Under the pieces are notes generated by a model. That model was given only the letters and a program-made list of their open reading frames with translations. It did no database searches and was not told where the DNA came from. Below are positions 9,711 to 20,002 of a stretch of DNA of 64,000 nt, piece after piece; position 1 is the stretch's first letter, and each line of letters opens with the position of its first letter. The translations under genes were made by a program, and so were the position numbers. The DNA comes from Aestuariibaculum suncheonense (lineage in GTDB: Bacteria > Bacteroidota > Bacteroidia > Flavobacteriales > Flavobacteriaceae), in contig NZ_JACVXC010000001.1 of the NCBI RefSeq assembly GCF_014596935.1, forward strand, positions 1,338,263 through 1,402,262, in the 5' to 3' direction.

Positions 9711-12700
9711 TTAACGTTTAAGAGCAAAGTGTCCCATGAAATTTCTTCCGTCTACTAACAGTACTTTAAACCAATAATCATCTGTAGGCAGCGGGGTGCC
9801 ATTACTTGTTCCGTCCCAACCTTCCTCTAATGGATTTAATTGCTTTAATAATTTTCCGTATCGATTGTAAATATAAATAGTACTTTTTGCTTGGGTGTTG
9901 TTAAGTCCTTGTATTTTCCAATAATCATTTTCTCCGTCTCCATTAGGAGTGAAAAATTTACGGTAACCAATAACAAATACGTCAATTTCAGCTGTACCAC
10001 AAATGTCATCCTTTACAAAAAGGGTGTATTCTCCAGCTCTTACGTTGTTAAAATTAGGGCTATCCTGATATGGAAAAATAACAGTTTTGTCTTTAGATTC
10101 TAAGGCAAAAAGATAGGTGCCCGAGCCCAAGCTTTCAGGATTATTTATGGTCACACTATTATGTTCTGAAATGTCAACTACTGTGATATTATCATTAGTA
10201 ATGTTAGCGAGTTCTGATGCCCTAACAGAAACGGTTTTAGTGGTTGAACATAATGTGGTAGGATTAGTTAATGTTATAGTGTAATTTCCCGGAAAAGATA
10301 CATTTAAAGTTTTATTGTTTGAAATTTCAGAGCCGCCTTCTAACGACCAGGAGTAATTAAAAATCTCTGAAGCATTCGTTTGAACAGGAACAAGTGTTGT
10401 TGTGAATGTTGGATCTGAAGTACAGATGATTTCTTCTTCGTTTATCGCGAAATCAGGAATAGGGTTTACGATAAGTTCAATATTGGTGGAGGCAACACAA
10501 TTCGTGTTCTCTGGATTTATAACTTCAACGGTAATAGTTTGAGAGGTTGAAATCAAAGGATTTGGCAATGCTGTTGCATTAGCAACTGAAATTCCTTCCT
10601 GATTTATGTATGAAAAATAGATGTCCATATTCGTTTGGTTTCCTAAGATGATATTAGAAAATGCAGAAGTATCAAAAGAGTGTAAACCATCATTAATGAA
10701 AGTTCCATCTAGACCATCGTCACAAAATATTTGATTGCTTACAGGGTTAGCAAAGGGGTGCTCATCTACAATGAATTCAAGGCTTGTTTCAATGTAACAA
10801 GGTCCATCAGGAGCAGAAGTTTTGGCATTCGAAACCTGAATAGTAATAATTTGTGATGAAGTTAAAAATGGATTAGGAAGGGGGCTAGGTAGTTGTTTTC
10901 CTGTTTCATCAGAATAAATAATATTGAATTCAATAGGGTTTTGATTACCTAATAAGTCATTTTCTATTTTAGAAGTATCAAACGGGTAATTAATAACATT
11001 ATCTGTTGATTCATAATCACATTGACGCGGAATAGACACAGCATTTAGTTTGGGAAGTGGTTCAACATTTAAAAGGACATGAGGACCAAGACCTAAACAA
11101 TCGTTAGAGATATTACTGTCTACCCGAACATAAATATATTGAGAATAAGGATAGCCAATATTTCTATAATTTGAAATATCTGTAATTTCATTTACTTCTG
11201 CTAAAGCATCTGACTCATTTCTATAGAATCTAGGAGGCAGCGGGTTTTGTCCGGCAGGAATATTGTTTAAAATATCATTAGCAACAGAGCTAAAGTCGAA
11301 TGTTGCAATTCCATCAGTATTGTTATTGTTTATGGTGTTGTTGCCATTTATATCCAGAAAATCATCACATTGATTAAATGTGGCCAAAAATGAAGCAGGA
11401 ATTGCTGTTGTAGATACTTTTAATGAAATTTGAGTGATAGATGAACATCCATTGCTGTTTTCTACACGAGCCCAAACCTGGTCGGTGTTTATTGTCCTAT
11501 TTGTAAATGCCGTTGGGGTATCGATGTAATCGGTACTATTAATATCCCCTAAAATAGCAGAGGTTTCGGTTAGATAATAGGAGAATGTTTCATTTGAAGC
11601 ATTATTTGAAATTTTAATGTTAGCTTCTGTTAAGTTAAATGAGCTAAAGCCTAACGTGTTAGGGTCGTCGTCATCACACTGTATCAATTCTACTGTTGAA
11701 TTAATGATAGGTTGTGCATTAACCGATAATATTATTGAAGAAGAATACAAACCACAACTGTTTCCTGTTCTGTCAAGCTTAACTCTGTATTGATTGTTAT
11801 TAAAGGTTAGGGGCACCGGCATTATGGTTAGATTAGCGGTTTGTGTGCCACTGTAAATTAAATCGTCATTTAAAGTCACCCAGTTTAAACCATCTGTACT
11901 GAGTTCCCACTGGTAGAATTCGGAGTCAGGAGAAGCAATTGAGATAGTGGAAGATGTATTTTCGCAGGCAATCGTATCTATTGGTTGTGTTGTTATATTT
12001 ATTGGAGCAATAATTAAATAATCAGGGTTAGGAGTTGTATATCCATCAAGAGCATTGTTTACGACACCTTTTGTATCTACAACAGGGATGGTTCCTAGAA
12101 GAGCATTATTGTTAGCATCGGTAAACCCAGCTTCAATAACATCAGGGCATGAATCTCCATCACTATCTAAATCAGTGTAATTAAATATAGAATCAGAATC
12201 TGTATCATTTAATGTGTAGCCAATTGTATTACTGTCTGCACTTGTTTCTGCATTATTATCCCAACCATTGGTCCCAATGGTATTTAAAACATTATCTATT
12301 ATACCGTCTAAATTAGAATCAGGAAGTCCACTCCCAGACTCTTCAAGGTCGTAAATACCATCGTTGTCACTATCTAAGTCATAAAAATCAGGTATTCCAT
12401 CTGCATCAGAATCAGTAGGTCCGGCAGCCGTATTGAAAAGGCCATCATCGATACCATCGTTGTTATTGTCTGTGTTAGAAAGGGGAGGTGTAGTCGCCCG
12501 AGCTTCTATGATATCAGGAATACCATCGTTGTCACTATCAAGATCTAAAGCATTGTATATGCCATCTCCATCAGTATCCAGCTTAAAACAGGTTAGGGTA
12601 ATATTGGCTGTAAATGACGATGCGTTATTTAAATTGGTTAAATTATGAATAAAGTTGAAACCGGTAATTTGATCGGCTACAAACTTGTAAGGAAAATTTC

Positions 12701-14855
12701 CTGCTGGGTTGGGGTTTATTTTGAAATGAATTTCTGTACTGGATATTTGTGTCACTCCAGTTTCAAAAATACCATCAAAATTGGTGTCAATTAGTAATCG
12801 ATCATCAGGATCAACTAGAGTTATATTTTTATTAGATGGTAATATTTTTATGATGTAATACTCCCCATTCACTACGGTATGAGGTATAGAAGCGGTTTCT
12901 TCTAATTTAAAATTGATAGGTTCAGTAAAAGTTAAAGAGTAATTGTTTTCGTTATCAATGTCAGGTTGTAGCGTACTTGTGAAATTTCCAAAACTCGTTC
13001 CTGTTAAAGTATTGTTAGCAAGGCCAGAGCTATTATTTTGAGAAAATGAAGCAGAAACAATAGACGTGCTTGATGTACCATCCTGAAATTTTATTTCAGG
13101 TGTATTTATATTGGTAATATCAATTATAGCATCACCTTTTGATTCAATACAATTTAAAATGCCATCATTATCATTGTCTAAATCTAAGTTGTCTATAATG
13201 CCATCATTATCAATGTCATCTGGACAAAAACTTACTGGGATTTCTATAGATTCCAGAGTTAGTCCAGAACAGGCAATAATACCTTTTAGTTTATATTTTC
13301 CTGGAATAAGAGGTGTGTAGTTGGGTGTACTAATATTGGTGTTAGTAAAGCCAGCTCCAAAGCCATCGTCAAACCACCATTCGAAACTGTCAAAACTTTC
13401 AGTATTAGCTGCTGCAAGGGTAATATTTGGGATGCAATTTCCCAGTGTCGCAAATTCTGCATTAAAATTAATTTCTGGAGCAGATGGAAAACCGGAATAA
13501 AAACTTCCAGATGTAGCAGCCCCATTGTAATTGAAATAAGCACAATACAGCTCATCAGTACTTTGAACCGAAATGTTTCCGGAAAGGTTTAATACTTTAT
13601 AAGTTACATAATTTGGGTTTCCTGTAACGGCATAGGGACCTGACGTAGAAAAATTATTTATAGGAGTGTTATTAATAGTAATCGTAGCATCGACTTTGGT
13701 TACAATCGAAATACCTCCTGAGTATGCTGTATTTCCTATTTTATTGATATTAGCAATATTATCGAGGTTACCTCTGGCTTCACAGCTAAGTGGAGGCACA
13801 AAAAACATACCTTGATTAGCTTCGCTATTGGTAGCTCCAATACCTTGGAAAGCAAAAACATCTTCAGATGTTTTTACATACATATTTCCGTTAGAATTAT
13901 AATAATCCCCTTCAATTAGATAATATTCTCCGGCGTTTATAGTAGCAGTAGGCGAATTACCATTAATGCTAATACTAGTATTATTAGAATGTGCTACTAT
14001 TAATATGTTTTCCCAGCCATTACCGCCAGCACCTTTTACAAAAATATATTCGTTACCTACTTTTGAAAGATCTACGATTTGGTCTATACCATAGTCTCTA
14101 CTATTTCCGTTATGAAAACTCCCGTTAGTAGAACCACAATTCACCACAATGGATTTGCTGGAAGTTACTAATGTTCCTATAAGTCCATCTCTATTAACAC
14201 TACTATCCGCACTATTTGTTGCTATGGTATAACTTTCTCCTTTGTTTAAGTTGATATTAATAGGAGTTGTGCCAGAGTAATTTTTTATAACTAGACCAGA
14301 AGGTAGATTGCTGAAATTTACATTGGTATCATCTTCAGTGGCCATTACAGAAACAAAATTCAAGTAATTGTTTTGCGGATTTTCATTGGTATAAGTGCCT
14401 ACTCTAAAAGTTGTTCCTAAAGCAGAAAGTCCTTTGCTAACCAATGCTCCGGCTTGAGCTCCACCTCCGGCATTCATTCTAACAGAAACATAAATAACAT
14501 CATCAGCTTCTATGATATAACCTTTATTATTTGTGATAACACTTGTTTGAGAAGAGGGAATAAAAAGTTGACCATAACCACTCGTTAAATAAATTTCTCT
14601 TGGGGTGTTATTTGAAACAACACCTGTTATGTAGTTTGCTACAGATTGACCTACAGGTTTTATGGTATAAGTAACATCTGTATTGTTGGGAGTGGACAGG
14701 TATATGTATTGATCTTCTGGATTTGCATTTCCAAATTCAGCATTGGTTAGTGGTGGAATAAAGTGTGTTTTACTCAATTGAGCAAAACTGAAAGAGCTTA
14801 TAAAAAGTAAGATTATTACAAATAATCTTTTAATTATTAGGTTTAAGTATGTCAT
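9711..14855 (-). CDS. Giant T9SS type B protein with IgGFc-binding-like N-domain and Ca-binding DxDxDG repeats
   Basis: 1714 residues, the largest gene in the window. The signal peptide ends near SFAQ. Residues about 30-480 resemble the IgGFc-binding protein N-terminal domain found in many flavobacterial surface proteins (repeated IxV/ITxNN strands, and VYVSVRMNAGGGAQAG). Thrombospondin type-3-like calcium repeats (DxDNDGI-type) occur at about 545-575 and 755-915. Four CDDxxD repeat modules follow at about 1055-1470, then a PKD-like domain and the type B sorting domain (about 1620-1714, ending GHFALKR). The last 400 residues are closely related to the 3713-7297 protein. Calcium probably stiffens the stalk. 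The partner is unknown, and the IgG-binding name should not be read as a function. Confidence 0.87.
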   Translation of the reverse strand: MTYLNLIIKRLFVIILLFISSFSFAQLSKTHFIPPLTNAEFGNANPEDQYIYLSTPNNTDVTYTIKPVGQSVANYITGVVSNNTPREIYLTSGYGQLFIPSSQTSVITNNKGYIIEADDVIYVSVRMNAGGGAQAGALVSKGLSALGTTFRVGTYTNENPQNNYLNFVSVMATEDDTNVNFSNLPSGLVIKNYSGTTPININLNKGESYTIATNSADSSVNRDGLIGTLVTSSKSIVVNCGSTNGSFHNGNSRDYGIDQIVDLSKVGNEYIFVKGAGGNGWENILIVAHSNNTSISINGNSPTATINAGEYYLIEGDYYNSNGNMYVKTSEDVFAFQGIGATNSEANQGMFFVPPLSCEARGNLDNIANINKIGNTAYSGGISIVTKVDATITINNTPINNFSTSGPYAVTGNPNYVTYKVLNLSGNISVQSTDELYCAYFNYNGAATSGSFYSGFPSAPEINFNAEFATLGNCIPNITLAAANTESFDSFEWWFDDGFGAGFTNTNISTPNYTPLIPGKYKLKGIIACSGLTLESIEIPVSFCPDDIDNDGIIDNLDLDNDNDGILNCIESKGDAIIDITNINTPEIKFQDGTSSTSIVSASFSQNNSSGLANNTLTGTSFGNFTSTLQPDIDNENNYSLTFTEPINFKLEETASIPHTVVNGEYYIIKILPSNKNITLVDPDDRLLIDTNFDGIFETGVTQISSTEIHFKINPNPAGNFPYKFVADQITGFNFIHNLTNLNNASSFTANITLTCFKLDTDGDGIYNALDLDSDNDGIPDIIEARATTPPLSNTDNNNDGIDDGLFNTAAGPTDSDADGIPDFYDLDSDNDGIYDLEESGSGLPDSNLDGIIDNVLNTIGTNGWDNNAETSADSNTIGYTLNDTDSDSIFNYTDLDSDGDSCPDVIEAGFTDANNNALLGTIPVVDTKGVVNNALDGYTTPNPDYLIIAPINITTQPIDTIACENTSSTISIASPDSEFYQWELSTDGLNWVTLNDDLIYSGTQTANLTIMPVPLTFNNNQYRVKLDRTGNSCGLYSSSIILSVNAQPIINSTVELIQCDDDDPNTLGFSSFNLTEANIKISNNASNETFSYYLTETSAILGDINSTDYIDTPTAFTNRTINTDQVWARVENSNGCSSITQISLKVSTTAIPASFLATFNQCDDFLDINGNNTINNNNTDGIATFDFSSVANDILNNIPAGQNPLPPRFYRNESDALAEVNEITDISNYRNIGYPYSQYIYVRVDSNISNDCLGLGPHVLLNVEPLPKLNAVSIPRQCDYESTDNVINYPFDTSKIENDLLGNQNPIEFNIIYSDETGKQLPSPLPNPFLTSSQIITIQVSNAKTSAPDGPCYIETSLEFIVDEHPFANPVSNQIFCDDGLDGTFINDGLHSFDTSAFSNIILGNQTNMDIYFSYINQEGISVANATALPNPLISTSQTITVEVINPENTNCVASTNIELIVNPIPDFAINEEEIICTSDPTFTTTLVPVQTNASEIFNYSWSLEGGSEISNNKTLNVSFPGNYTITLTNPTTLCSTTKTVSVRASELANITNDNITVVDISEHNSVTINNPESLGSGTYLFALESKDKTVIFPYQDSPNFNNVRAGEYTLFVKDDICGTAEIDVFVIGYRKFFTPNGDGENDYWKIQGLNNTQAKSTIYIYNRYGKLLKQLNPLEEGWDGTSNGTPLPTDDYWFKVLLVDGRNFMGHFALKR

Positions 14856-15021
14856 TACATTTATTTAAAAAAAATAAATTAAATTTTAGTTATAAATGAC
14901 CTAAAGTAATCAATATTTTGGATTAAAAGCAGTAAAGTTTTTAAGCAGGTGTTATTGAATAAAAAAATGAATTTAATAGCATAATTAATGCTCTTTTAAG
15001 TAGTAGACTTCATTAAAAATG

Positions 15022-18000
15022 TTAACGTTTAAGTGCAAAATGCCCTTTAACTTCAAAAGGATTTCCATTTTGAATGATTTTAGCAACAAACCAATAATCG
15101 TTCGAAGGCATGTTTTCGCCATTAAAAGTGCCATCCCAACCTAGTGAATTATGGGTTAGTGTTTTTAATAGCTTTCCGTAACGATCGTAAATGTAAACTA
15201 AAGTTCCTGGTAATTGTTCTATACCGATAACATGCCAGGTATCAAAAGTGCCATCGTTATTCGGGGTAAAGAATTTAGGAATATCGAATACAAAAACTTC
15301 GGTAATCACGTCTTCACAACCGTTTAAATCGCGAATGGTGATTTGATGAAGTCCAAAGGAAACATTATTGAAAACGTTGGCGGTTTGAGGCTCGCCATTG
15401 TCTAAAATATAAACGTAATTACCAATGCCACTAACATCGACGGTAATACTGTTTGGGTCGGCAAAATCGACTTTAGTCGTGAAGTTGATGTCAGCTTCTT
15501 CCGATTCAATCAGGTTAAAATCTTTTCTATATGAACATCCATCAAGAGTGGTAACTTCTACCCAATGCGCACCTATGTCTGCAATACCTAATTCAATTTC
15601 AGGTGTGGTATCACCGGTATCCCAAAGATAGGTGTCACCCGCATTTCCGGTTTCGGCACTTACGGTTTGTGGCAAATCGTTAAGACAAAGGGGTTCTACA
15701 TCTTGAACCGGAATAATAGGTAACGGATTCACATAAATGTTGAATTGTGTAAAGGCGTAACACTCGGTTAGATTGTTTTCAATTCGGGCATATACAATTT
15801 CACCATCAACAGCGGCGTGTATATCTCCTAAAGGATTTACGGCATTCATGGCGTTAGTAATGCTGTTGTAATAGGTGATGGTGTATTCTGAAGCGCTTTG
15901 TGGACCTAGAATATTAGTGTCGTTATCTCTTAAATTGAATTCTAAAAAGCCATCAAAATCATCGTCACAAGCTTCAAAATCCTGAGGTGTATTGGCAACG
16001 GGATTCGGGTTGATTTGTAACTGAAAGGCCTGCGTAACAAAACAGCCCGTGGTACTATTGGCTATTCTGGCGTAAATGGTAGGATTGCTCGTGTTGTAAG
16101 TGTAATTGGTGCTGATTGGAGAAGTGCCGTTTTCAGCATCCGTTTGAGAGTTGTGGTAGGTAATTGTAATGTTATTGGTGTTATCAACCAGCATAGTATT
16201 AACCTGAGATAAATCGTAAGTATTCGTGTCGTTGTCACAAAATACAATCGGGTCGATAGTGTTTACTGCTGGAGGCAAGTTGACTTGCAAATCCATAGCA
16301 ATATAATCATAACACGACGTCGCTTCAATTTCAGCTTTTACATAAATGGTTTTGCTTGTGGTTATTTGGTAATCCGTGATGGTTGAGGTTGGTATTTCAA
16401 CCAATAAATCTTCATCTTCGTAATATGAAATGGTTGTTTCACCAAATCTTACATTTTCAATATTAAAGGCAGTAGTCGATAGATCTATTGTGGTGCTGCC
16501 ATCGTAATCCGTATCACAAACGGGAGCCACAGTGGCCGAAATAATATGAGGTGTTGGAAAGGTAATATATCTAATAGTTTCAACAAGTGCACAAGAGTTC
16601 CCTGCATTTTCAATACGTGCATAAAATTGTCCTTGTCGGTTTAGATCGTTAAAAATATAGGTGAATTGGTCTGGTAGCGGCGTTCCAGTATTGTTAACAG
16701 CATCGCTTTCATTTAAGAAAAACTGAATATTTAAATTATCGGTGCTGCCTTGGGCGATTTCCTGACGCTTTTCTTCAAAATTGAAAGTATAATCATTCGC
16801 AATACTTTGACAAACAGGAGGGAAGTCGCTGAAATTTGTATTGTAGGTTGGATAATGTGAAACTTCTAAAGAAAAGGAAGCGATACTGTTGCAACTGGCA
16901 TCTGAAATGTTTTCAACGCGTACGTAAATGGTTTGTGCGCCATTACTTGAATAAGGCGCATATTTATCGATTGGGGTTGTGTAGTTGCTATCTTCAAAAT
17001 AATATACTTCTTTACCGGTCTGACCATTCAAAATTTCAGCATCTTTATTCGAAAAAATAAAGTCAGCAGAGGTTGTTCCTTGATCCACACAAATTTGATA
17101 GGTTGAAATGGTTGGGATTACCGGTAAGGTATTAATAATAATGTTGATGGATTGAATAGAAGGACAGGTTGTTGTGGCTGAAGCATCGGCAACTCGGGCA
17201 TATACGGTTTGCGAATTGGCATCGTAAGCCGATGAGTTTGTAATTGGAGCAATGTTAGCTTCTGCATTAGCCAGCGACGAGTGAAAACTAATGGTCAGGC
17301 CAGTAGGATCTGCAACTAATTCGTCAATAGTTGCATCTAAATTTACGATTGAAAATCCATCCTGATCATCATCACAAATTACAATGTCATTAGGTCGGGT
17401 GGTTGCCGGAGCAACTACAACGGCTATGTCAAACGCATTTTCGGTGTGGCATCCCGTGTTTGTATTAGTAATTCTGGCCCAAACCGTCGTCTGTTGATCT
17501 ACAAGGTAAGGATTAGGAAGCTGAGATAAGTTTTGTGTGGCATCATCTTCAGTAGCGAAATAGCTAACTGTAAAATCGGAATTGCCATTTAGAATCTGTG
17601 CGTCGAAATCATGTAAATACACGTCTGCCATGCCATCGCTATCATCATCACAATACGGTAATGGATCAGGAGTTGTAAATAGCAGAATAGGATTAACCCG
17701 TAAGATAATGTCTTCTTCTTCGGTACAGCCTGTATCCGTATTAACTATTTTAATAAATAAAGTAGAAGGCTGGCTGGCGCTTACATTGTATAACACATTT
17801 TTATCAAGAGCGTTGTCATTGTCTAAATCGTTTTGTGTTTCATAAAACGACACTTCAATAGGGAAATATAAGGTTGGAATTTCTCCAATGACATAATTTT
17901 CAACGGCATACAAGTCAAAACCAATAACACCGTTACTTCCGGCTTCATCACATAAAGCGAATTCATTGGTGTCTGTTGCTGTAAGTAATAAATTGGTATG

Positions 18001-19884
18001 GATTTCTAAAGGAATAATTGCATAGCAACCGGTTGAGCTATCTTCCAGTCGAATATAGATGGTTTGCTCGTTGGCGATTGTATTCTGAAAACTAGTCGGA
18101 TTTTGAATGGCGTTACTACCAGATTCGGCATCTTCCTGAGTTGTATGGTAGGTAGGGGAATTGAAACCGTTTTCACCATTTAAGATACGACTAATAACTT
18201 CAGTCAAATCAAATGTAGCAAAACCATCATGGTCTTGGTCACAGGCATCAAGATACTGACGATCTCTAAGGATTTGCGTGTTGCCGTTAGTAACATTAAG
18301 TGTTAGAGTTGCTGAGGTATTTGCGCAGCCTGTTTGAGTATCTTCAACTCTAACATAAAGCGTTTCGTTAGGATTGGTATTGATATAAGGTGAAATGATT
18401 GGGCTGAAATCATTATCAGCATCGGATTGAGAATAGTGGTAACTTACTGAAAGGTTTGTTTGACTGTTTGTAATGGTAGCATCCTGTTCTCTTAAATCTA
18501 TTTCCGTACGATTGTCAGGCACGTTATCATTATCACAAATATCCCAAACATCAGGTTGAGTTACATTAGGAAGAGGATTTACCACTAAGTCGATTGTCCC
18601 AAAAAACAAACATCCGGCATCGGTGTCTTCAACACGCACATAAACGGTAGTCGAACCGGTAGTAAGGGAAGTTATATTGTTGTCTGGATTATTTCTAGCA
18701 TCATTTTCGGTATTGTAATAGGCAATAGTATAGTTTGTTGGCAGTGCAGGGATGGCATAGGCGACATCACTATTTTTAGTCAATAAATTGAAAGTTTCCT
18801 GTCCATCTCCATTAGCATCACATAAGGTGTAAGGCGGAATTGGGTTGGTGGTTAACTCTGTGTCTATGGTTACGGTAATTTCATCGGTTATCACGCAGCT
18901 CACACCGCTAATCGTAATTTCAACACGGTATAAACCGCTTTCAGTAGTCGTTAAAGTAGGGTTAGTTTCGCCAGCAATAAGCATATTGTCTCGGTACCAG
19001 GCATAGGTTGCCAGTGGATTTTGTATTTCCCCATTTAAAGTAACGCTACTAGAACAGGTATTGATATCGTCGCCCAGTTCTAAATCGTTAAAGGTTGCCG
19101 ATTCTATAAACACAGCAGAATCATAGCCTGGATCGTTGGCCTGATCAGCAACAATCAGTTTTACGTGATATTGCACATTGGGAGTCACATTACTGGCGGC
19201 CGTTAAAACAGTTGTGCTTCCATTAAAATTGGTGTTAGCCAGATTATATCCTGCAAAGTATTGTTCGTTTGCAGAATCACAAATACCTAAAATTTCACTG
19301 TGGATATTATTCACAGTAACCGGAGTATTGGTTCCTGGAATGACGGCAATATTTTCATAAGGCCCAGTACTGCTGCTTTCACGAATTAAGAAGGCAAAAC
19401 CATCTGAAGAGTTACAAGGATAATTGGCATAATATTCTTCAGAGGCAAAAATGTAATTGAATTGAATGACATCGGAAAGTGCAATAAAGTCGAATTCAAT
19501 AACTGTAGCGTTTATGGTATTGTTAGTGCCTAGAGCAGCATCAATATCCGGATCTGTTCCCCAGTTTAAATCGCCCTCACTTAAATCATCAGAAATAACT
19601 GTGTTTCCTGCTGAGGCCGCATTACCTGTCGATAATATGATACCCTGACTTAAAGGGAAATTGGTGTTACCACTTTCAAAGCTACCAAAACTTGAAAAGT
19701 TATTTGCACTGCCATTCAAAGACGTCGTTACATTAGAAATTTCCACACAATTGCTGGCTAAATTATTTTCAATTAAATCCTGAACGGTTATAGAATTATC
19801 AACAGTAATTTGTTGAGCGATTAACCGATGGCTTCCGAAAATGATTAGAAACAGGCTAAGACAGGTATATAGGTTTTTAGTCAC
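15022..19884 (-). CDS. Giant choice-of-anchor L protein with about eleven repeats and T9SS type B sorting domain
   Basis: 1620 residues. The start is a GTG at 19884, directly before a signal peptide (TKNLYTCLSLFLIIFG…). A choice-of-anchor L domain is at about 35-270 (FNYIFASEEYYANYP signature, YHVKLIVADQANDPGYDSAVF). It is followed by an Ig-like module and about eleven repeats of roughly 90 residues, each with a CDxDxDG-type acidic turn at the start and a T(I/L)YVRVE strand plus a TGC motif near the end (about residues 350-1305); two copies have lost most of the acidic turn. The sorting domain is at about 1531-1620. The regular repeats look like a stalk that holds the N-terminal domain away from the cell. 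Homologous repeats make this locus prone to recombination. Confidence 0.88.
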   Translation of the reverse strand: MTKNLYTCLSLFLIIFGSHRLIAQQITVDNSITVQDLIENNLASNCVEISNVTTSLNGSANNFSSFGSFESGNTNFPLSQGIILSTGNAASAGNTVISDDLSEGDLNWGTDPDIDAALGTNNTINATVIEFDFIALSDVIQFNYIFASEEYYANYPCNSSDGFAFLIRESSSTGPYENIAVIPGTNTPVTVNNIHSEILGICDSANEQYFAGYNLANTNFNGSTTVLTAASNVTPNVQYHVKLIVADQANDPGYDSAVFIESATFNDLELGDDINTCSSSVTLNGEIQNPLATYAWYRDNMLIAGETNPTLTTTESGLYRVEITISGVSCVITDEITVTIDTELTTNPIPPYTLCDANGDGQETFNLLTKNSDVAYAIPALPTNYTIAYYNTENDARNNPDNNITSLTTGSTTVYVRVEDTDAGCLFFGTIDLVVNPLPNVTQPDVWDICDNDNVPDNRTEIDLREQDATITNSQTNLSVSYHYSQSDADNDFSPIISPYINTNPNETLYVRVEDTQTGCANTSATLTLNVTNGNTQILRDRQYLDACDQDHDGFATFDLTEVISRILNGENGFNSPTYHTTQEDAESGSNAIQNPTSFQNTIANEQTIYIRLEDSSTGCYAIIPLEIHTNLLLTATDTNEFALCDEAGSNGVIGFDLYAVENYVIGEIPTLYFPIEVSFYETQNDLDNDNALDKNVLYNVSASQPSTLFIKIVNTDTGCTEEEDIILRVNPILLFTTPDPLPYCDDDSDGMADVYLHDFDAQILNGNSDFTVSYFATEDDATQNLSQLPNPYLVDQQTTVWARITNTNTGCHTENAFDIAVVVAPATTRPNDIVICDDDQDGFSIVNLDATIDELVADPTGLTISFHSSLANAEANIAPITNSSAYDANSQTVYARVADASATTTCPSIQSINIIINTLPVIPTISTYQICVDQGTTSADFIFSNKDAEILNGQTGKEVYYFEDSNYTTPIDKYAPYSSNGAQTIYVRVENISDASCNSIASFSLEVSHYPTYNTNFSDFPPVCQSIANDYTFNFEEKRQEIAQGSTDNLNIQFFLNESDAVNNTGTPLPDQFTYIFNDLNRQGQFYARIENAGNSCALVETIRYITFPTPHIISATVAPVCDTDYDGSTTIDLSTTAFNIENVRFGETTISYYEDEDLLVEIPTSTITDYQITTSKTIYVKAEIEATSCYDYIAMDLQVNLPPAVNTIDPIVFCDNDTNTYDLSQVNTMLVDNTNNITITYHNSQTDAENGTSPISTNYTYNTSNPTIYARIANSTTGCFVTQAFQLQINPNPVANTPQDFEACDDDFDGFLEFNLRDNDTNILGPQSASEYTITYYNSITNAMNAVNPLGDIHAAVDGEIVYARIENNLTECYAFTQFNIYVNPLPIIPVQDVEPLCLNDLPQTVSAETGNAGDTYLWDTGDTTPEIELGIADIGAHWVEVTTLDGCSYRKDFNLIESEEADINFTTKVDFADPNSITVDVSGIGNYVYILDNGEPQTANVFNNVSFGLHQITIRDLNGCEDVITEVFVFDIPKFFTPNNDGTFDTWHVIGIEQLPGTLVYIYDRYGKLLKTLTHNSLGWDGTFNGENMPSNDYWFVAKIIQNGNPFEVKGHFALKR

Positions 19885-20002
19885 GTGATTTCGCTTGGGT
19901 GTTGGGTTAATTAAAACTTGGTTTTAAACAAGCGAAAAGTAGCTATTATTTAGATGAAACGCAAAGAAAATACGATGAAATGCATTATTATTAGGTTAAA
20001 TA

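Noticed and set aside
12433..12648. A plus-strand open frame rich in Ser and Leu inside the 1714-residue T9SS gene
   Set aside because: It is the antisense shadow of the Asp/Asn-rich calcium repeats.
15022..19884. Regular 90-residue repeats suggested a tandem DNA repeat or CRISPR-like array
   Set aside because: The repeats are diverged protein modules in one intact reading frame and the DNA copies are not identical.
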